This document shows, one piece after another, positions 34,156 to 42,179 of a stretch of 64,000 bases of DNA. The notes below the pieces were generated by a model. That model ran no database searches. It had not been told where the DNA came from and saw only the letters and a list, made by a program, of their open reading frames with translations. The DNA lies in IMG/VR virus record IMGVR_UViG_3300031553_000354, positions 1 through 64,000 of that record. One strand, 5' to 3'. The translations under genes and the position numbers were made by a program. Origin of the DNA: a virus. Positions within the stretch are counted from its first letter, which is position 1. The number at the start of each line of letters is the position of its first letter.

Positions 34156-36873
34156 ATGCCTTTTAACGATAGCTCGCTGAATCGAATAGGTTCGAATCTA
34201 ATCGATTTCAATCTTCGAGTTACTGCTCAGGCTGATATTGGAAAGAGTTTGTTGATTATCGGCACATCTAGCGATGGCCCAGTTAATGTTCCAGTTAGAA
34301 TAGCTGAAATAGGTGGACTAGGTGTCGCAGTTGATGTGTTTGGTGACGTTAGCAAAGGTTCTCTTTTACACACAGCCATGGAAGCTAATCGTGCGAACAG
34401 GCGCGCAAAAGATATCCGTCTCATGAGAATTAGTAATGGAAATCAAGCAGAATTATGCTTTAAGGAAGTTACTATTTCTGGTGAATATGGGACATCTCCT
34501 CCAGCGAAAAGTGTTGACGAGGAATCTTATTATTGCACATCAGTTCCAGCAATTCAAATGGTAGACGTGCTATGTTTAACTGCAAAATATCCGGGCCAGA
34601 TTTATAATCAGGTTTCGGTCAGAGCTGAAACAGGTGATGGCGATTTACATCCGGCATCTCAATATGTCGTGATTTATAATCCGAAAACCGCGAAGGAATC
34701 TTGGTTTTCTTACAATTATGTGGATTTCGACGCAATTGTTGATTGCCACACCGTTGAAGATTTAGCTAGTGCTATTAATGCTGATTCGAATTTGAATAGC
34801 ATAATTACAGCAACAGTTAAAGATCTGAGAGCAATTTTTGAGCTCACCGTTTCTGATCCAACTGACCCAGCAAACACCAGATGTGATAGGGGCATTTCGT
34901 ATGACAGTAATGGATATTTAAAGATTCAACTTAGCGAAATAACTCCAGTGTTTTATAATGACAATGCGAACTGTTGTATAGCGAATGTTACCACCACTGG
35001 TGGAACATGCAACGTGCCTACGGCTGGTGATTTGATTGTGCAATTTAATGAGCTTTATGAGATTCGCGAATACAAAGAATCAAATAAAACGCTTAAAGGA
35101 TTTACTAACTGCATTCTTGATCACATTCCTGTAAAAGGTGTTGCTACAATTCCAACAACTACTCTGATTAAATATCGGAGTCTTACCGATAATGAATATG
35201 CAACTCCGCAAATTGTGTTGCATTATCGAGGAATTGTTATAGCAACTATAACTGATACGGGAACTTTGGCTTTTGAATTTGCATCTGAAATTTGTCCAGA
35301 CGATGGTCGTGTAACTGACCTTTATTGTGATGCGACCGACAGCATGTATAGAATGAATCATGCACAAGTTGGTGCTGATCGCTCTAATGTTCAATTGGAT
35401 GATCTTCAAAGTTCATTTCATTTGTATGGAACAAAAAGTAGTTTGAAATATGAAATTCCATCTGGATATTACAAATGCGATTATGATTATGCGAATGAAA
35501 TAGTCACTGTGACTTTTTGTTCCGGAGACGTTTTGCCCGCAGTTGGAACTATATTAAGTTGCGATTATGATTCTTGTATCGAAGATTTGTCGTCAGAAGC
35601 TGGTACTTTGACCGCTTGTTTGAACAGCAATGATTGGCACACATGGTTTGTGAGCGGAAAGACACTAACATTCGGTAAATCTCTTCCTGGAAATGCGTCT
35701 TTTAGATATAGATACAAAAATAAATTAGAAGAGGGAGCCGATTTTGTTATTACAAGTTCGACTGGAAGAAAGAATGACGTCATTCAATTCACAAGTTTCG
35801 AAACTCAGCCAGATCTGAGTGGAGCTATGGACACTTCCGGAATATTGCTTGGATTTGATTATATTTATCTTCCGGAATGGATAGATGTCGGCGCAGTTGA
35901 AACACTCACCGGTGGCACGAATGGAATCGATATGAACAATTTTGAGAAATATGAAGTTTTGAATGAAGCTCTTGAAGTTATTCAAGATTATCCAGTGTCG
36001 TATATAGTTTTGGCTGGAATGTATTTCGATGATATCAAAACAGTATACGATCCGGAAACCGGCACACCATTGGAAACTAGTGCTGGATTTCATACATTAC
36101 TTCATAATCATCTTGAGGAATTAACAGGATCGACAAGCGAAACCATTGGAATTATGTCGGTTAAACCCGCTGATGGAAATACTCCTGCAGATATCAAAGC
36201 TTGGGTTGAAAAACTCACAGTAACAGATGCTAGTGATCCGAATCGGGCAGCTAATATCTTATCGAGCTTTGGAAGTAAATATATGACCATTGTTGCTGGA
36301 GAATTAATTTTCTCCAATGAAGCGGCATATATTCCTTATGCAAATACTGCTGACGGCTTGTATGGAGGTTTGCTTTCTGCATTGCCAGTAAACACGGCTC
36401 CGAGCAATAAGACAGTATTTGGGGTAACAAATGTAAGATATTTGATGTCCGGCGGAGAAAATGGCCAATTGGATCGATTGACAAAAGCCAGATTGGTAAC
36501 ATTTAGACAAAAACAGGATGGCGATATTGCAATCGTTTCCGGAATTACTGCGGCACCATCAGGAAGTGATTACCAACGTGAAATGACCAGAAACACCGTG
36601 TTTGAATCGATGGCATTGATCCGTGCGGTTTGCGAACCATTTTTGGGCGAAGGTAATAGTCCACAAATTCGAGCTGCTATGGAAACTGCCATTAATTCAG
36701 CACTTCAAAAAATGGTTGAAATGAATCCCCCAGCTCTTAGAGAATATGATTTTACTATAAGATCTACCGCTGCTGATCAAGTATTAGGAATTTTAAACAT
36801 TGATCTCGTGCTCGTTCCTGTGTTCGAGCTCAGAGAGATTCGCGTAACTGTAAAGTTGCAAACTGAATTATAA
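34156..36873 (+). CDS. Contractile tail sheath protein
   Basis: A 905-residue sheath subunit that contracts to drive the tube through the host envelope. The N-terminal IGKSLLIIGTSSDGPVNVPV and FGDVSKGSLLHTAM match sheath domain I. The C-terminal part has LVTFRQKQDGDIAIVSGIT, EMTRNTVFESMALIRAVCEPFLGE and a last strand ELREIRVTVKLQTEL as in sheaths that link to neighbours. The ~400 residues between are a large surface insertion, making it longer than the usual 450-700. TAAGGAGGTTTGATT is a strong ribosome site. The tube gene follows after 18 bases. Confidence 0.88.
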   Translation: MPFNDSSLNRIGSNLIDFNLRVTAQADIGKSLLIIGTSSDGPVNVPVRIAEIGGLGVAVDVFGDVSKGSLLHTAMEANRANRRAKDIRLMRISNGNQAELCFKEVTISGEYGTSPPAKSVDEESYYCTSVPAIQMVDVLCLTAKYPGQIYNQVSVRAETGDGDLHPASQYVVIYNPKTAKESWFSYNYVDFDAIVDCHTVEDLASAINADSNLNSIITATVKDLRAIFELTVSDPTDPANTRCDRGISYDSNGYLKIQLSEITPVFYNDNANCCIANVTTTGGTCNVPTAGDLIVQFNELYEIREYKESNKTLKGFTNCILDHIPVKGVATIPTTTLIKYRSLTDNEYATPQIVLHYRGIVIATITDTGTLAFEFASEICPDDGRVTDLYCDATDSMYRMNHAQVGADRSNVQLDDLQSSFHLYGTKSSLKYEIPSGYYKCDYDYANEIVTVTFCSGDVLPAVGTILSCDYDSCIEDLSSEAGTLTACLNSNDWHTWFVSGKTLTFGKSLPGNASFRYRYKNKLEEGADFVITSSTGRKNDVIQFTSFETQPDLSGAMDTSGILLGFDYIYLPEWIDVGAVETLTGGTNGIDMNNFEKYEVLNEALEVIQDYPVSYIVLAGMYFDDIKTVYDPETGTPLETSAGFHTLLHNHLEELTGSTSETIGIMSVKPADGNTPADIKAWVEKLTVTDASDPNRAANILSSFGSKYMTIVAGELIFSNEAAYIPYANTADGLYGGLLSALPVNTAPSNKTVFGVTNVRYLMSGGENGQLDRLTKARLVTFRQKQDGDIAIVSGITAAPSGSDYQREMTRNTVFESMALIRAVCEPFLGEGNSPQIRAAMETAINSALQKMVEMNPPALREYDFTIRSTAADQVLGILNIDLVLVPVFELREIRVTVKLQTEL

Positions 36874-36891
36874 TAAGGAGGTTAATAAATT

Positions 36892-37545
36892 ATGCCAGTT
36901 GGATTAGAAACTAGTTCAGTAACACGCACATACACGACTTTCACGGGCGCGGATCTTAAAGCAGTCTTCCATAATATCGTAATTGCCGAACTCATCGGCA
37001 TTTCCTATACTATTACTAGGGAAATTGCTCCTATCTATACCTGTGGCAATCCAGATCCCAGAAGCTTTAGCAAAGGCAAAAGGGGAATAGCTGGAACTAT
37101 GGTGATGCATAATTTTGATAGACATGCATTGCGGCGCATCATGGATAAAGCAATTTACGTAGCCAAAAATGACGATTTTCAGAGTATAGGTTGGAAACCA
37201 GTAGATGAGATTAGCGGAGTTGCTGATGAAGGAAGATTGGGAGTCAGGCTTGCAAATCCAATATATGTTGATCAAATTCCGCCATTTGATATCACTATCA
37301 CATATGTGAATGAAGTGGGACAAATGGCAACTGAGAGATTGCTGGCGGTGCAAATTCTGAATGAAGGTCATGGAATTTCTATTGACGATTTAACGAATGA
37401 AACCAATATGACCTTTGTGTGCAGACACGTTCAGGGTATGATACCGGCGGAAACCGTTAGCCCGTCAACTCAAGACCTGGAAAGGCCTAATTACAGCCCT
37501 TGGGAAAATTTGGGAACTGAGGCATTTAAAGGTCCTGGAGCGTAA
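36892..37545 (+). CDS. Tail tube protein
   Basis: A 217-residue protein after the sheath gene, the usual place for the tube. It has TTFTGADLKAVFHN, IAPIYTCGNPDPRSFSKGKR, RGIAGTMVMHNFDRHALRRI and VDQIPPFDITITYVNEVG, in the same order as the gene at 37685. The GADI/PPFD/IN-x-x-G elements fit a tube-like beta-barrel with insertion loops. TAAGGAGGTTAATAAATT gives a strong ribosome site. A pair of competing hairpins lies after its stop. Confidence 0.75.
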   Translation: MPVGLETSSVTRTYTTFTGADLKAVFHNIVIAELIGISYTITREIAPIYTCGNPDPRSFSKGKRGIAGTMVMHNFDRHALRRIMDKAIYVAKNDDFQSIGWKPVDEISGVADEGRLGVRLANPIYVDQIPPFDITITYVNEVGQMATERLLAVQILNEGHGISIDDLTNETNMTFVCRHVQGMIPAETVSPSTQDLERPNYSPWENLGTEAFKGPGA

Positions 37546-37584
37546 CTATTTGGAGGTATTGTGATAAAAAGAAGAAACATTTCA

Positions 37585-37640
37585 TAGCCCTCCAGCCAAA
37601 GTTGCAGGGGGGGCTAATTTCCCACAGCCCCTCTGCAACT
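37585..37640 (+). terminator. Two mutually exclusive hairpins after the tube gene
   Basis: AGTTGCAGGGGGGGCT (37600-37615) can pair with AGCCCCTCTGCAACT (37626-37640), a long G/C-rich stem with one bulge. The same G run can instead pair upstream: TAGCCCTCC (37585-37593) with GGGGGGCTA (37608-37616). Only one can form at a time. No T run follows, so this may be a terminator needing a factor, an RNA-processing or stability element, or an attenuator for the tube-like gene downstream. Confidence 0.5.
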
Positions 37641-37684
37641 GAAATAAAATTATGAAAAAAATGGTTTAAAAAATATAATAATTT

Positions 37685-38563
37685 ATGAAAACACAACGAA
37701 GACAATATGGAAAAGTAGGGAACTTAAATCCTGCATCATATGGATCGCCCCAATCTATAACTACATTTACCGGAGCGGATATTACAGCGGTTGCATATAT
37801 TCATGATCAACTCAAAGTATTGGGCGAATTGCAAACAATTTCGTATTCAATTCACCGGGAAAAAAGCGCTGTTATGCTTTTAGGAAGAATAGATCCGCCA
37901 TGTTTTACCCGGGGACCAAGAACCATAGCTGGATCATTGATTTTCACAGTTTTTGAGCGGGAAGTATTAGAGGAACTTATTAATACATATCCAGACGATA
38001 CCGTCGATAATGATTTCAGTACGATCTTATTGGATCAGATTCCCCCATTTGATGTAACAATTTCATTTATGAATGAAGATGGATATTTATCTTCCATGGT
38101 TATTTATGGATTAGAAATCGTTGATGATGGGCAAGTTATGTCAATCAACGATATGATTATAGAGAATGTCAAATCATATAAAGCTCGCGGCATCGATCTG
38201 ATGTATAAAAAGTCTGGAGGAGTTTGGACTCCGGCCAGAAAATTCAATCCGTCTGCTCGATTTGAATCTCTGAATCCAATGAAAGTCAGGAACATCGAAG
38301 GAGATTATACAAAATATATTGAAGAATTACAAGGCCAAATTGATGATTTATATGCACAAACGATAGTGTTTAGTTCTGAAAATGCCAAACTTGAACTTAC
38401 AGAAGGAAATCAAAATAAAATCGACGCAAATAAATTAGAAATTGCGAAGTTGGAAGCTCAAATTGAAGATTTAAAAAGAGAAAAGAAGTCTATGGAAATT
38501 AAACTTGGAATTGAAAAAAGGAGGGAAGATTTGGGACTATTGGGAACGAGCCGGTCTTTGTAA
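37685..38563 (+). CDS. Tail tube-like paralogue with C-terminal coiled coil
   Basis: The first ~175 residues repeat the tube gene's pattern: TTFTGADITAVAYI, GRIDPPCFTRGPRTIAGSL, DQIPPFDVTISFMNEDGY and DGQVMSINDMIIENV. They are followed by a ~100-residue coiled coil (YIEELQGQIDDLYA through KLEIAKLEAQIEDLKREKK). It is therefore a tube-fold protein adapted for something other than the main tube, for example tube initiation, tail termination or connection to the baseplate. There is no clear ribosome site close to ATG 37685. A terminator follows. Confidence 0.7.
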   Translation: MKTQRRQYGKVGNLNPASYGSPQSITTFTGADITAVAYIHDQLKVLGELQTISYSIHREKSAVMLLGRIDPPCFTRGPRTIAGSLIFTVFEREVLEELINTYPDDTVDNDFSTILLDQIPPFDVTISFMNEDGYLSSMVIYGLEIVDDGQVMSINDMIIENVKSYKARGIDLMYKKSGGVWTPARKFNPSARFESLNPMKVRNIEGDYTKYIEELQGQIDDLYAQTIVFSSENAKLELTEGNQNKIDANKLEIAKLEAQIEDLKREKKSMEIKLGIEKRREDLGLLGTSRSL

Positions 38564-38596
38564 ATTTATAACTTATTCATATTCAACGATTTATTA

Positions 38597-38629
38597 GGTG
38601 GATACAAATTTTGGTATCCGCCATTTTTT
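38597..38629 (+). terminator. Rho-independent terminator
   Basis: GGTGGATAC pairs with GTATCCGCC (nine base pairs, one G-T) around the loop AAATTTTG, followed by ATTTTTT. This is a textbook intrinsic terminator ending the sheath and tube unit. The next gene probably has its own promoter in 38630-38688, but I could not pick a convincing -35/-10 pair. Confidence 0.85.
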
Positions 38630-38688
38630 ATTCTTTTTGTGGGGAATTTGGTAATTTTGATAAATAATATTCATTAGAGGTATAAATC

Positions 38689-40011
38689 ATGACTAATATC
38701 TATAAATCTGGAGAGACCAAATCATCCGTTGATATAACCAGCGAACGCAAGTTCGAACTTAGCCAAATTCAACTTCGTCAACTTCGAAAAATGCGTGAAT
38801 ATTACACCGAATTCTATTCTGGACAGCAAGTTCAAGTATATATCAATGATGTTCTTCTTGATTTGGTAGCTATTGGTTGGAATGCTACACAAAATAAAAT
38901 GCCAGTATATGGATTTGCGTCGCAAATTTATGATGCAGTTGCAGAAGGAACTTTTCTTATTAATGGAGAATTCACTCTTGCATTTAAAGATGTTGCGATG
39001 ATGCATTTCATTAGTCGGCATATTAAGGGACAAGAATATGACGCTGAAACTCATGCGGCAAACATTAAAAAATTGAGAGCACTTCCTAGTGCCTCGGTCA
39101 TATATGAAATGGGACCAGGATCCATTGGACTTACGCCAGTAGTTGCTCGAACTCAAGAACTTACAGTAGACGAAGAAGGAAATGTTGTGTCTGATGGAAC
39201 CAAAGGCAAGATATATGTATCAAAAAATAGGATAGAAGATCTATTTGGCGGATCAGATAATTTTGATGACTTATGTGATGCATTAGAAGATTCTATTTGG
39301 GGAATCGGGGATTATTATAAAAACAAATATAAAAGGGCGGACGAAACCGATAAAGAACAGAAACATGATTCATATGGAATAAGTCATGATGTTGCAGGAA
39401 AAGGATTTAATTTGTTGATAACTTATGGAAATCCAAATAATTCCGAATCTGAACACACAATGAAAGTTCTAAATGACGTGCATATTCTGAGCAGCGCCCA
39501 ATCTATAGATCCGAATGCCGGATTTATTATTGAAACTTTTTCATTCTTTGCAAGAAATATGGATCAGCCCGCATCCAATTATAAGGGATTCGATAAGCCA
39601 AATATTCCTACTGATAGAATTGGAAGAAATGCAACTGTTCTTAGCTTTACAATTCCTCTTACTACATTTGACCATTGCAATAGGAAATTTTTTGAAGAAC
39701 CAACAAGTATGGTTTTATCCATAAAAGATAAAATTCGAACTTTGACGAATGAAGACAAGAATGCATTAACTTATTATGTAAAATCGGAAATATTAATTCC
39801 AAGCGATTGGATTACTGATAGTGTCGAAAATGAGACTAGAATTATTGAAAAAGGTCCAATTGTTAGAAAAAATCTCCTCAATTATTTTGCCAGCAAAATA
39901 CATGAAATTATCAAATCTGCAGCGGGGGCAACAGATACTACTTTTTCCTTCGTTACTAATACATCTTCATCTCTCAAAGAAAATTTTGTTATTAACTTTA
40001 TGGTCGAATAA
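38689..40011 (+). CDS. Third tube-like tail structural protein
   Basis: A 440-residue protein. Residues ~40-105 read FYSGQQVQVYINDVLLDLV, NKMPVYGFASQIYDAVAEG and INGEFTLAFKD, a pattern seen in phage tail-tube-like structural proteins (the YGF/Y and V-A-x-G elements). The middle is acidic and helical. The C-terminal part is beta-rich with a final KENFVINFMVE strand. It lies directly before the tail-assembly-chaperone-like genes. A role at the tube's end or in the baseplate is likely. ATTAGAGGTATAAATC is its ribosome region, and it overlaps the next gene by TAATG. Confidence 0.6.
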   Translation: MTNIYKSGETKSSVDITSERKFELSQIQLRQLRKMREYYTEFYSGQQVQVYINDVLLDLVAIGWNATQNKMPVYGFASQIYDAVAEGTFLINGEFTLAFKDVAMMHFISRHIKGQEYDAETHAANIKKLRALPSASVIYEMGPGSIGLTPVVARTQELTVDEEGNVVSDGTKGKIYVSKNRIEDLFGGSDNFDDLCDALEDSIWGIGDYYKNKYKRADETDKEQKHDSYGISHDVAGKGFNLLITYGNPNNSESEHTMKVLNDVHILSSAQSIDPNAGFIIETFSFFARNMDQPASNYKGFDKPNIPTDRIGRNATVLSFTIPLTTFDHCNRKFFEEPTSMVLSIKDKIRTLTNEDKNALTYYVKSEILIPSDWITDSVENETRIIEKGPIVRKNLLNYFASKIHEIIKSAAGATDTTFSFVTNTSSSLKENFVINFMVE

Positions 40012-40589
40012 TGCCGGATAGAATCGCAGAGCTTCAAAAAAAGTATAAAGATATTTATTTATTGAATTTGCGCGATAAGACTTATATCTTTAGGGACCCA
40101 ACTTTAGATGAATGGATGAGATTGGAAAAATTTGAATTTTCAAAACTAAATGCCAGCTCATATTTGGTTGAAACTTTATTGCTTTATCCTCCAAAAGAAA
40201 ATTTATTGGCTGGGGAAATTTTATCATTGGGAAATGAAATTTATAAAGTTGCTTCTAAATTTGCAGATGATAACATAATTGCAAAATCCCTTGATACAAT
40301 ATCAAGAGATTTAGATAGTGGAGATAGCATAGAGAGCGTTGTCATGGTTATTTGTTCTGCATTCCCATCTTATAAGCCCGAAGATATATATGAATTTAAT
40401 TTCGATAGGTTAATGACAAGGTTGGCTCAGGCTAAAAAGATTCTTTCTCCCACAGAAGCTCCTGGGACTTTATCTTCACAGACGATGGGAATTGATGCAT
40501 CGAGAAATAATTTGCAAGCTGAATTAGCAAAGCATAGACAAGAAATAAAAAAATTCAAACCATTTAAAGATTCGAAAAAGGGGGAATGA
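40011..40589 (+). CDS. Tail assembly chaperone-like protein
   Basis: A 192-residue mostly helical protein with a strand-rich start: IYLLNLRDKTYIFRDPTLDEWMRLE. The gene at 41104 starts similarly (CLKINDKFYVYKPLSVGELREL). The K/R-x-(F/Y)-x-(F/Y)-(R/K)-x-(P/L) then E-(W/L) pattern is characteristic of tail assembly chaperones that hold the tape measure. The two lie in the expected place before the giant tail genes. The C-terminus is a charged tail. Start overlaps the previous stop (TAATG). Confidence 0.55.
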   Translation: MPDRIAELQKKYKDIYLLNLRDKTYIFRDPTLDEWMRLEKFEFSKLNASSYLVETLLLYPPKENLLAGEILSLGNEIYKVASKFADDNIIAKSLDTISRDLDSGDSIESVVMVICSAFPSYKPEDIYEFNFDRLMTRLAQAKKILSPTEAPGTLSSQTMGIDASRNNLQAELAKHRQEIKKFKPFKDSKKGE

Positions 40590-40590
40590 G

Positions 40591-40860
40591 ATGAGTTTTC
40601 AGAAATGTCATGGATGTGGAGGGAAAGGATATGTGATACTAAAAGATAAAGATGGGAATGAAATCATGAATAAATGTGTAATTTGCAATGGCGCGGGTGT
40701 AGTTCTCATTCCTAAGATTCGGACTCCATGGGAATGTCCTCATGATTCAAATGGAACGCCAGCTTATCCTAATGTTCAGTTTAGTGCAAATGATGTGATA
40801 AATTGGGGACTTTGCGATCTATATGGTGCAAATGCCTACGTCCAGATGCCAATGCGATAA
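40591..40860 (+). CDS. DnaJ-type zinc-finger protein
   Basis: An 89-residue protein with two CxxCxGxG repeats: CHGCGGKG (Cys6, Cys9) and CVICNGAG (Cys29, Cys32), together one DnaJ-type zinc-binding unit. The C-terminal half adds further Cys (ECPHD, GLCD) and is otherwise unrecognised. There is no J domain. Its place between two chaperone-like tail genes suggests help with folding or assembling the giant tail proteins. GGGGGAATGAG precedes the ATG one base after the upstream stop. Confidence 0.7.
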   Translation: MSFQKCHGCGGKGYVILKDKDGNEIMNKCVICNGAGVVLIPKIRTPWECPHDSNGTPAYPNVQFSANDVINWGLCDLYGANAYVQMPMR

Positions 40861-40873
40861 AGGAGACGAAATT

Positions 40874-41104
40874 ATGGATTTACGAATTGGAATGTGCTAT
40901 TATAATTTAAAAGAAAAAAGAAACTACCTATGCGTTGGAATTGATAAGCATCCACAATGGTGCGAACCGGAAAAGCACGCCGTGGACGAAGTGCTTTATT
41001 CATTTATGAGATGCATAAAAGATAGTATTGCAGTTAAAAATGACGAAATCCGCAGTTGGATATCCGATAAACAATGGCTCAATCAATTAAGGAGGGTGAA
41101 ATAA
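40874..41104 (+). CDS. Small hypothetical protein, 76 aa
   Basis: A short mixed protein (MDLRIGMCYYNLKEKRNYLC start, Trp-rich SWISDKQWLN near its end). AAAGGAGACGAAATT before ATG 40874 is a strong ribosome site and decides this start over one 51 bases earlier that would overlap the zinc-finger gene. Its final codons overlap the next gene by TAATG. No domain recognised. Confidence 0.55.
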   Translation: MDLRIGMCYYNLKEKRNYLCVGIDKHPQWCEPEKHAVDEVLYSFMRCIKDSIAVKNDEIRSWISDKQWLNQLRRVK

Positions 41105-41508
41105 TGGACGGGATTCAAGATGTAGAACAAACAGAATGGCTATATCCATTTACCAAAGAACAAATGGATGGCTGGAAAGCAAAATTTCAAGATGTTTTTT
41201 GTCTCAAAATTAACGACAAATTTTATGTTTATAAACCTCTGAGCGTGGGAGAGCTCAGGGAATTGCAAGTCGCGGAAATGAAAACAATTAGGGAATTAGA
41301 GACGAACAACAAATTGGATGATGACCAAAAAATGGCTCTTGTGCAAAGTGCATCGATGGAACGAACGGTCGCTACTTGTGTGCTTTGGCCAGAAAATTTT
41401 AGTTCACAGCTAAATAATGTACCGTGTGGAGTTGTTGATAGGTTGAATGCGGAAATATTTAAAGTTTCCGGCTATGAGGAAGCTACAGAATCGCCGATGA
41501 AACTATAA
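41104..41508 (+). CDS. Tail assembly chaperone-like protein (second)
   Basis: A 134-residue protein with CLKINDKFYVYKPLSVGELREL, the same early pattern as the protein at 40011, followed by a helix (DDDQKMALVQSASMERTVATC-like) and a short Pro/Cys region. It is likely the partner chaperone for the giant tail proteins. ATTAAGGAGGGTGAAATA is a strong ribosome site for ATG 41104, favouring it over 41074. A terminator follows at 41603. No credible slippery heptamer was found for the programmed frameshift common in such gene pairs. Confidence 0.55.
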   Translation: MDGIQDVEQTEWLYPFTKEQMDGWKAKFQDVFCLKINDKFYVYKPLSVGELRELQVAEMKTIRELETNNKLDDDQKMALVQSASMERTVATCVLWPENFSSQLNNVPCGVVDRLNAEIFKVSGYEEATESPMKL

Positions 41509-41602
41509 TGGATAGAAAACCGGCGGAACTTTTTAAAGGAAATTCTCGATCACGGAAAAAATTATCTTCGCTTTAATCTGCCATCCCATGGTATAAAATT
41601 AT

Positions 41603-41636
41603 GGCGGGAGAATTATACGAATTTCCCGCCTTTTTT
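41603..41636 (+). terminator. Rho-independent terminator
   Basis: GGCGGGAGAATT pairs with AATTTCCCGCC (one bulged base) around a short loop and is followed by TTTTTT. This ends the chaperone unit before the HNH gene and the giant tail genes. Confidence 0.85.
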
Positions 41637-41653
41637 CTTATTGGAGGGATCAT

Positions 41654-42166
41654 ATGCCCAGTGGAATATATGATCATAAAAAATTGAAAGAATTTTGGAA
41701 ATCTTGGAGTCGTTGGTCAAGAAAATATCCACGTTGTCAAAAATGCGGAACAACTAAAATTCGGCATCATTCCAAAGGACTATGCCAAAAATGCTATTCT
41801 GCAGAATATCTACAATCTGATACATACAAAAATTATTATGAAAAAAGCAAGTATTGTAGATGGAGTAAACATACTCTTAGGGGACATAGATTGCATGGTT
41901 ATATAATTGATATTTCCATAAATGAACTTGAAGAAATAGCCAAAATTGCAACTCATTGTCCAATTTGTGGGCGCGAATTAAGTTGGAATAATTCCAAACT
42001 TTTACCAAATTCTCCGAGTTTAGATCGGAAGAATAATGGAAAAATTATTGATAAAAGTTCAATTTGGATTATTTGCCATTTATGCAATGCCACAAAACAA
42101 AATAGAACTTTTAAGCAATTTATTGAATATTGTGAAATGGTATCTCAAAAATTTATAGGGAAATAA
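41654..42166 (+). CDS. HNH homing-type endonuclease with zinc ribbon
   Basis: A 170-residue protein. The N-terminal half has two CxxC pairs (Cys28/31, Cys44/47) forming a zinc ribbon. The C-terminal half is an HNH-type core: CPICGRELSW (Cys102/105), SPSLDRKNNGKI and IICHLCNATKQNRTFKQF (Cys141/144, Asn145), the usual phage HNH arrangement. It stands alone between a terminator and a giant tail gene, fitting a mobile free-standing homing nuclease. ATTGGAGGGATCAT is its ribosome site. Confidence 0.78.
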   Translation: MPSGIYDHKKLKEFWKSWSRWSRKYPRCQKCGTTKIRHHSKGLCQKCYSAEYLQSDTYKNYYEKSKYCRWSKHTLRGHRLHGYIIDISINELEEIAKIATHCPICGRELSWNNSKLLPNSPSLDRKNNGKIIDKSSIWIICHLCNATKQNRTFKQFIEYCEMVSQKFIGK

Positions 42167-42179
42167 ACTAAAAAGTAGC

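Noticed and set aside
41508-41576. 22-codon ORF after the second chaperone-like gene, or a -1 frameshift extension of it
   Set aside because: No suitable slippery heptamer in the right frame and the extension is very short. An in-frame read-through also runs into the terminator.
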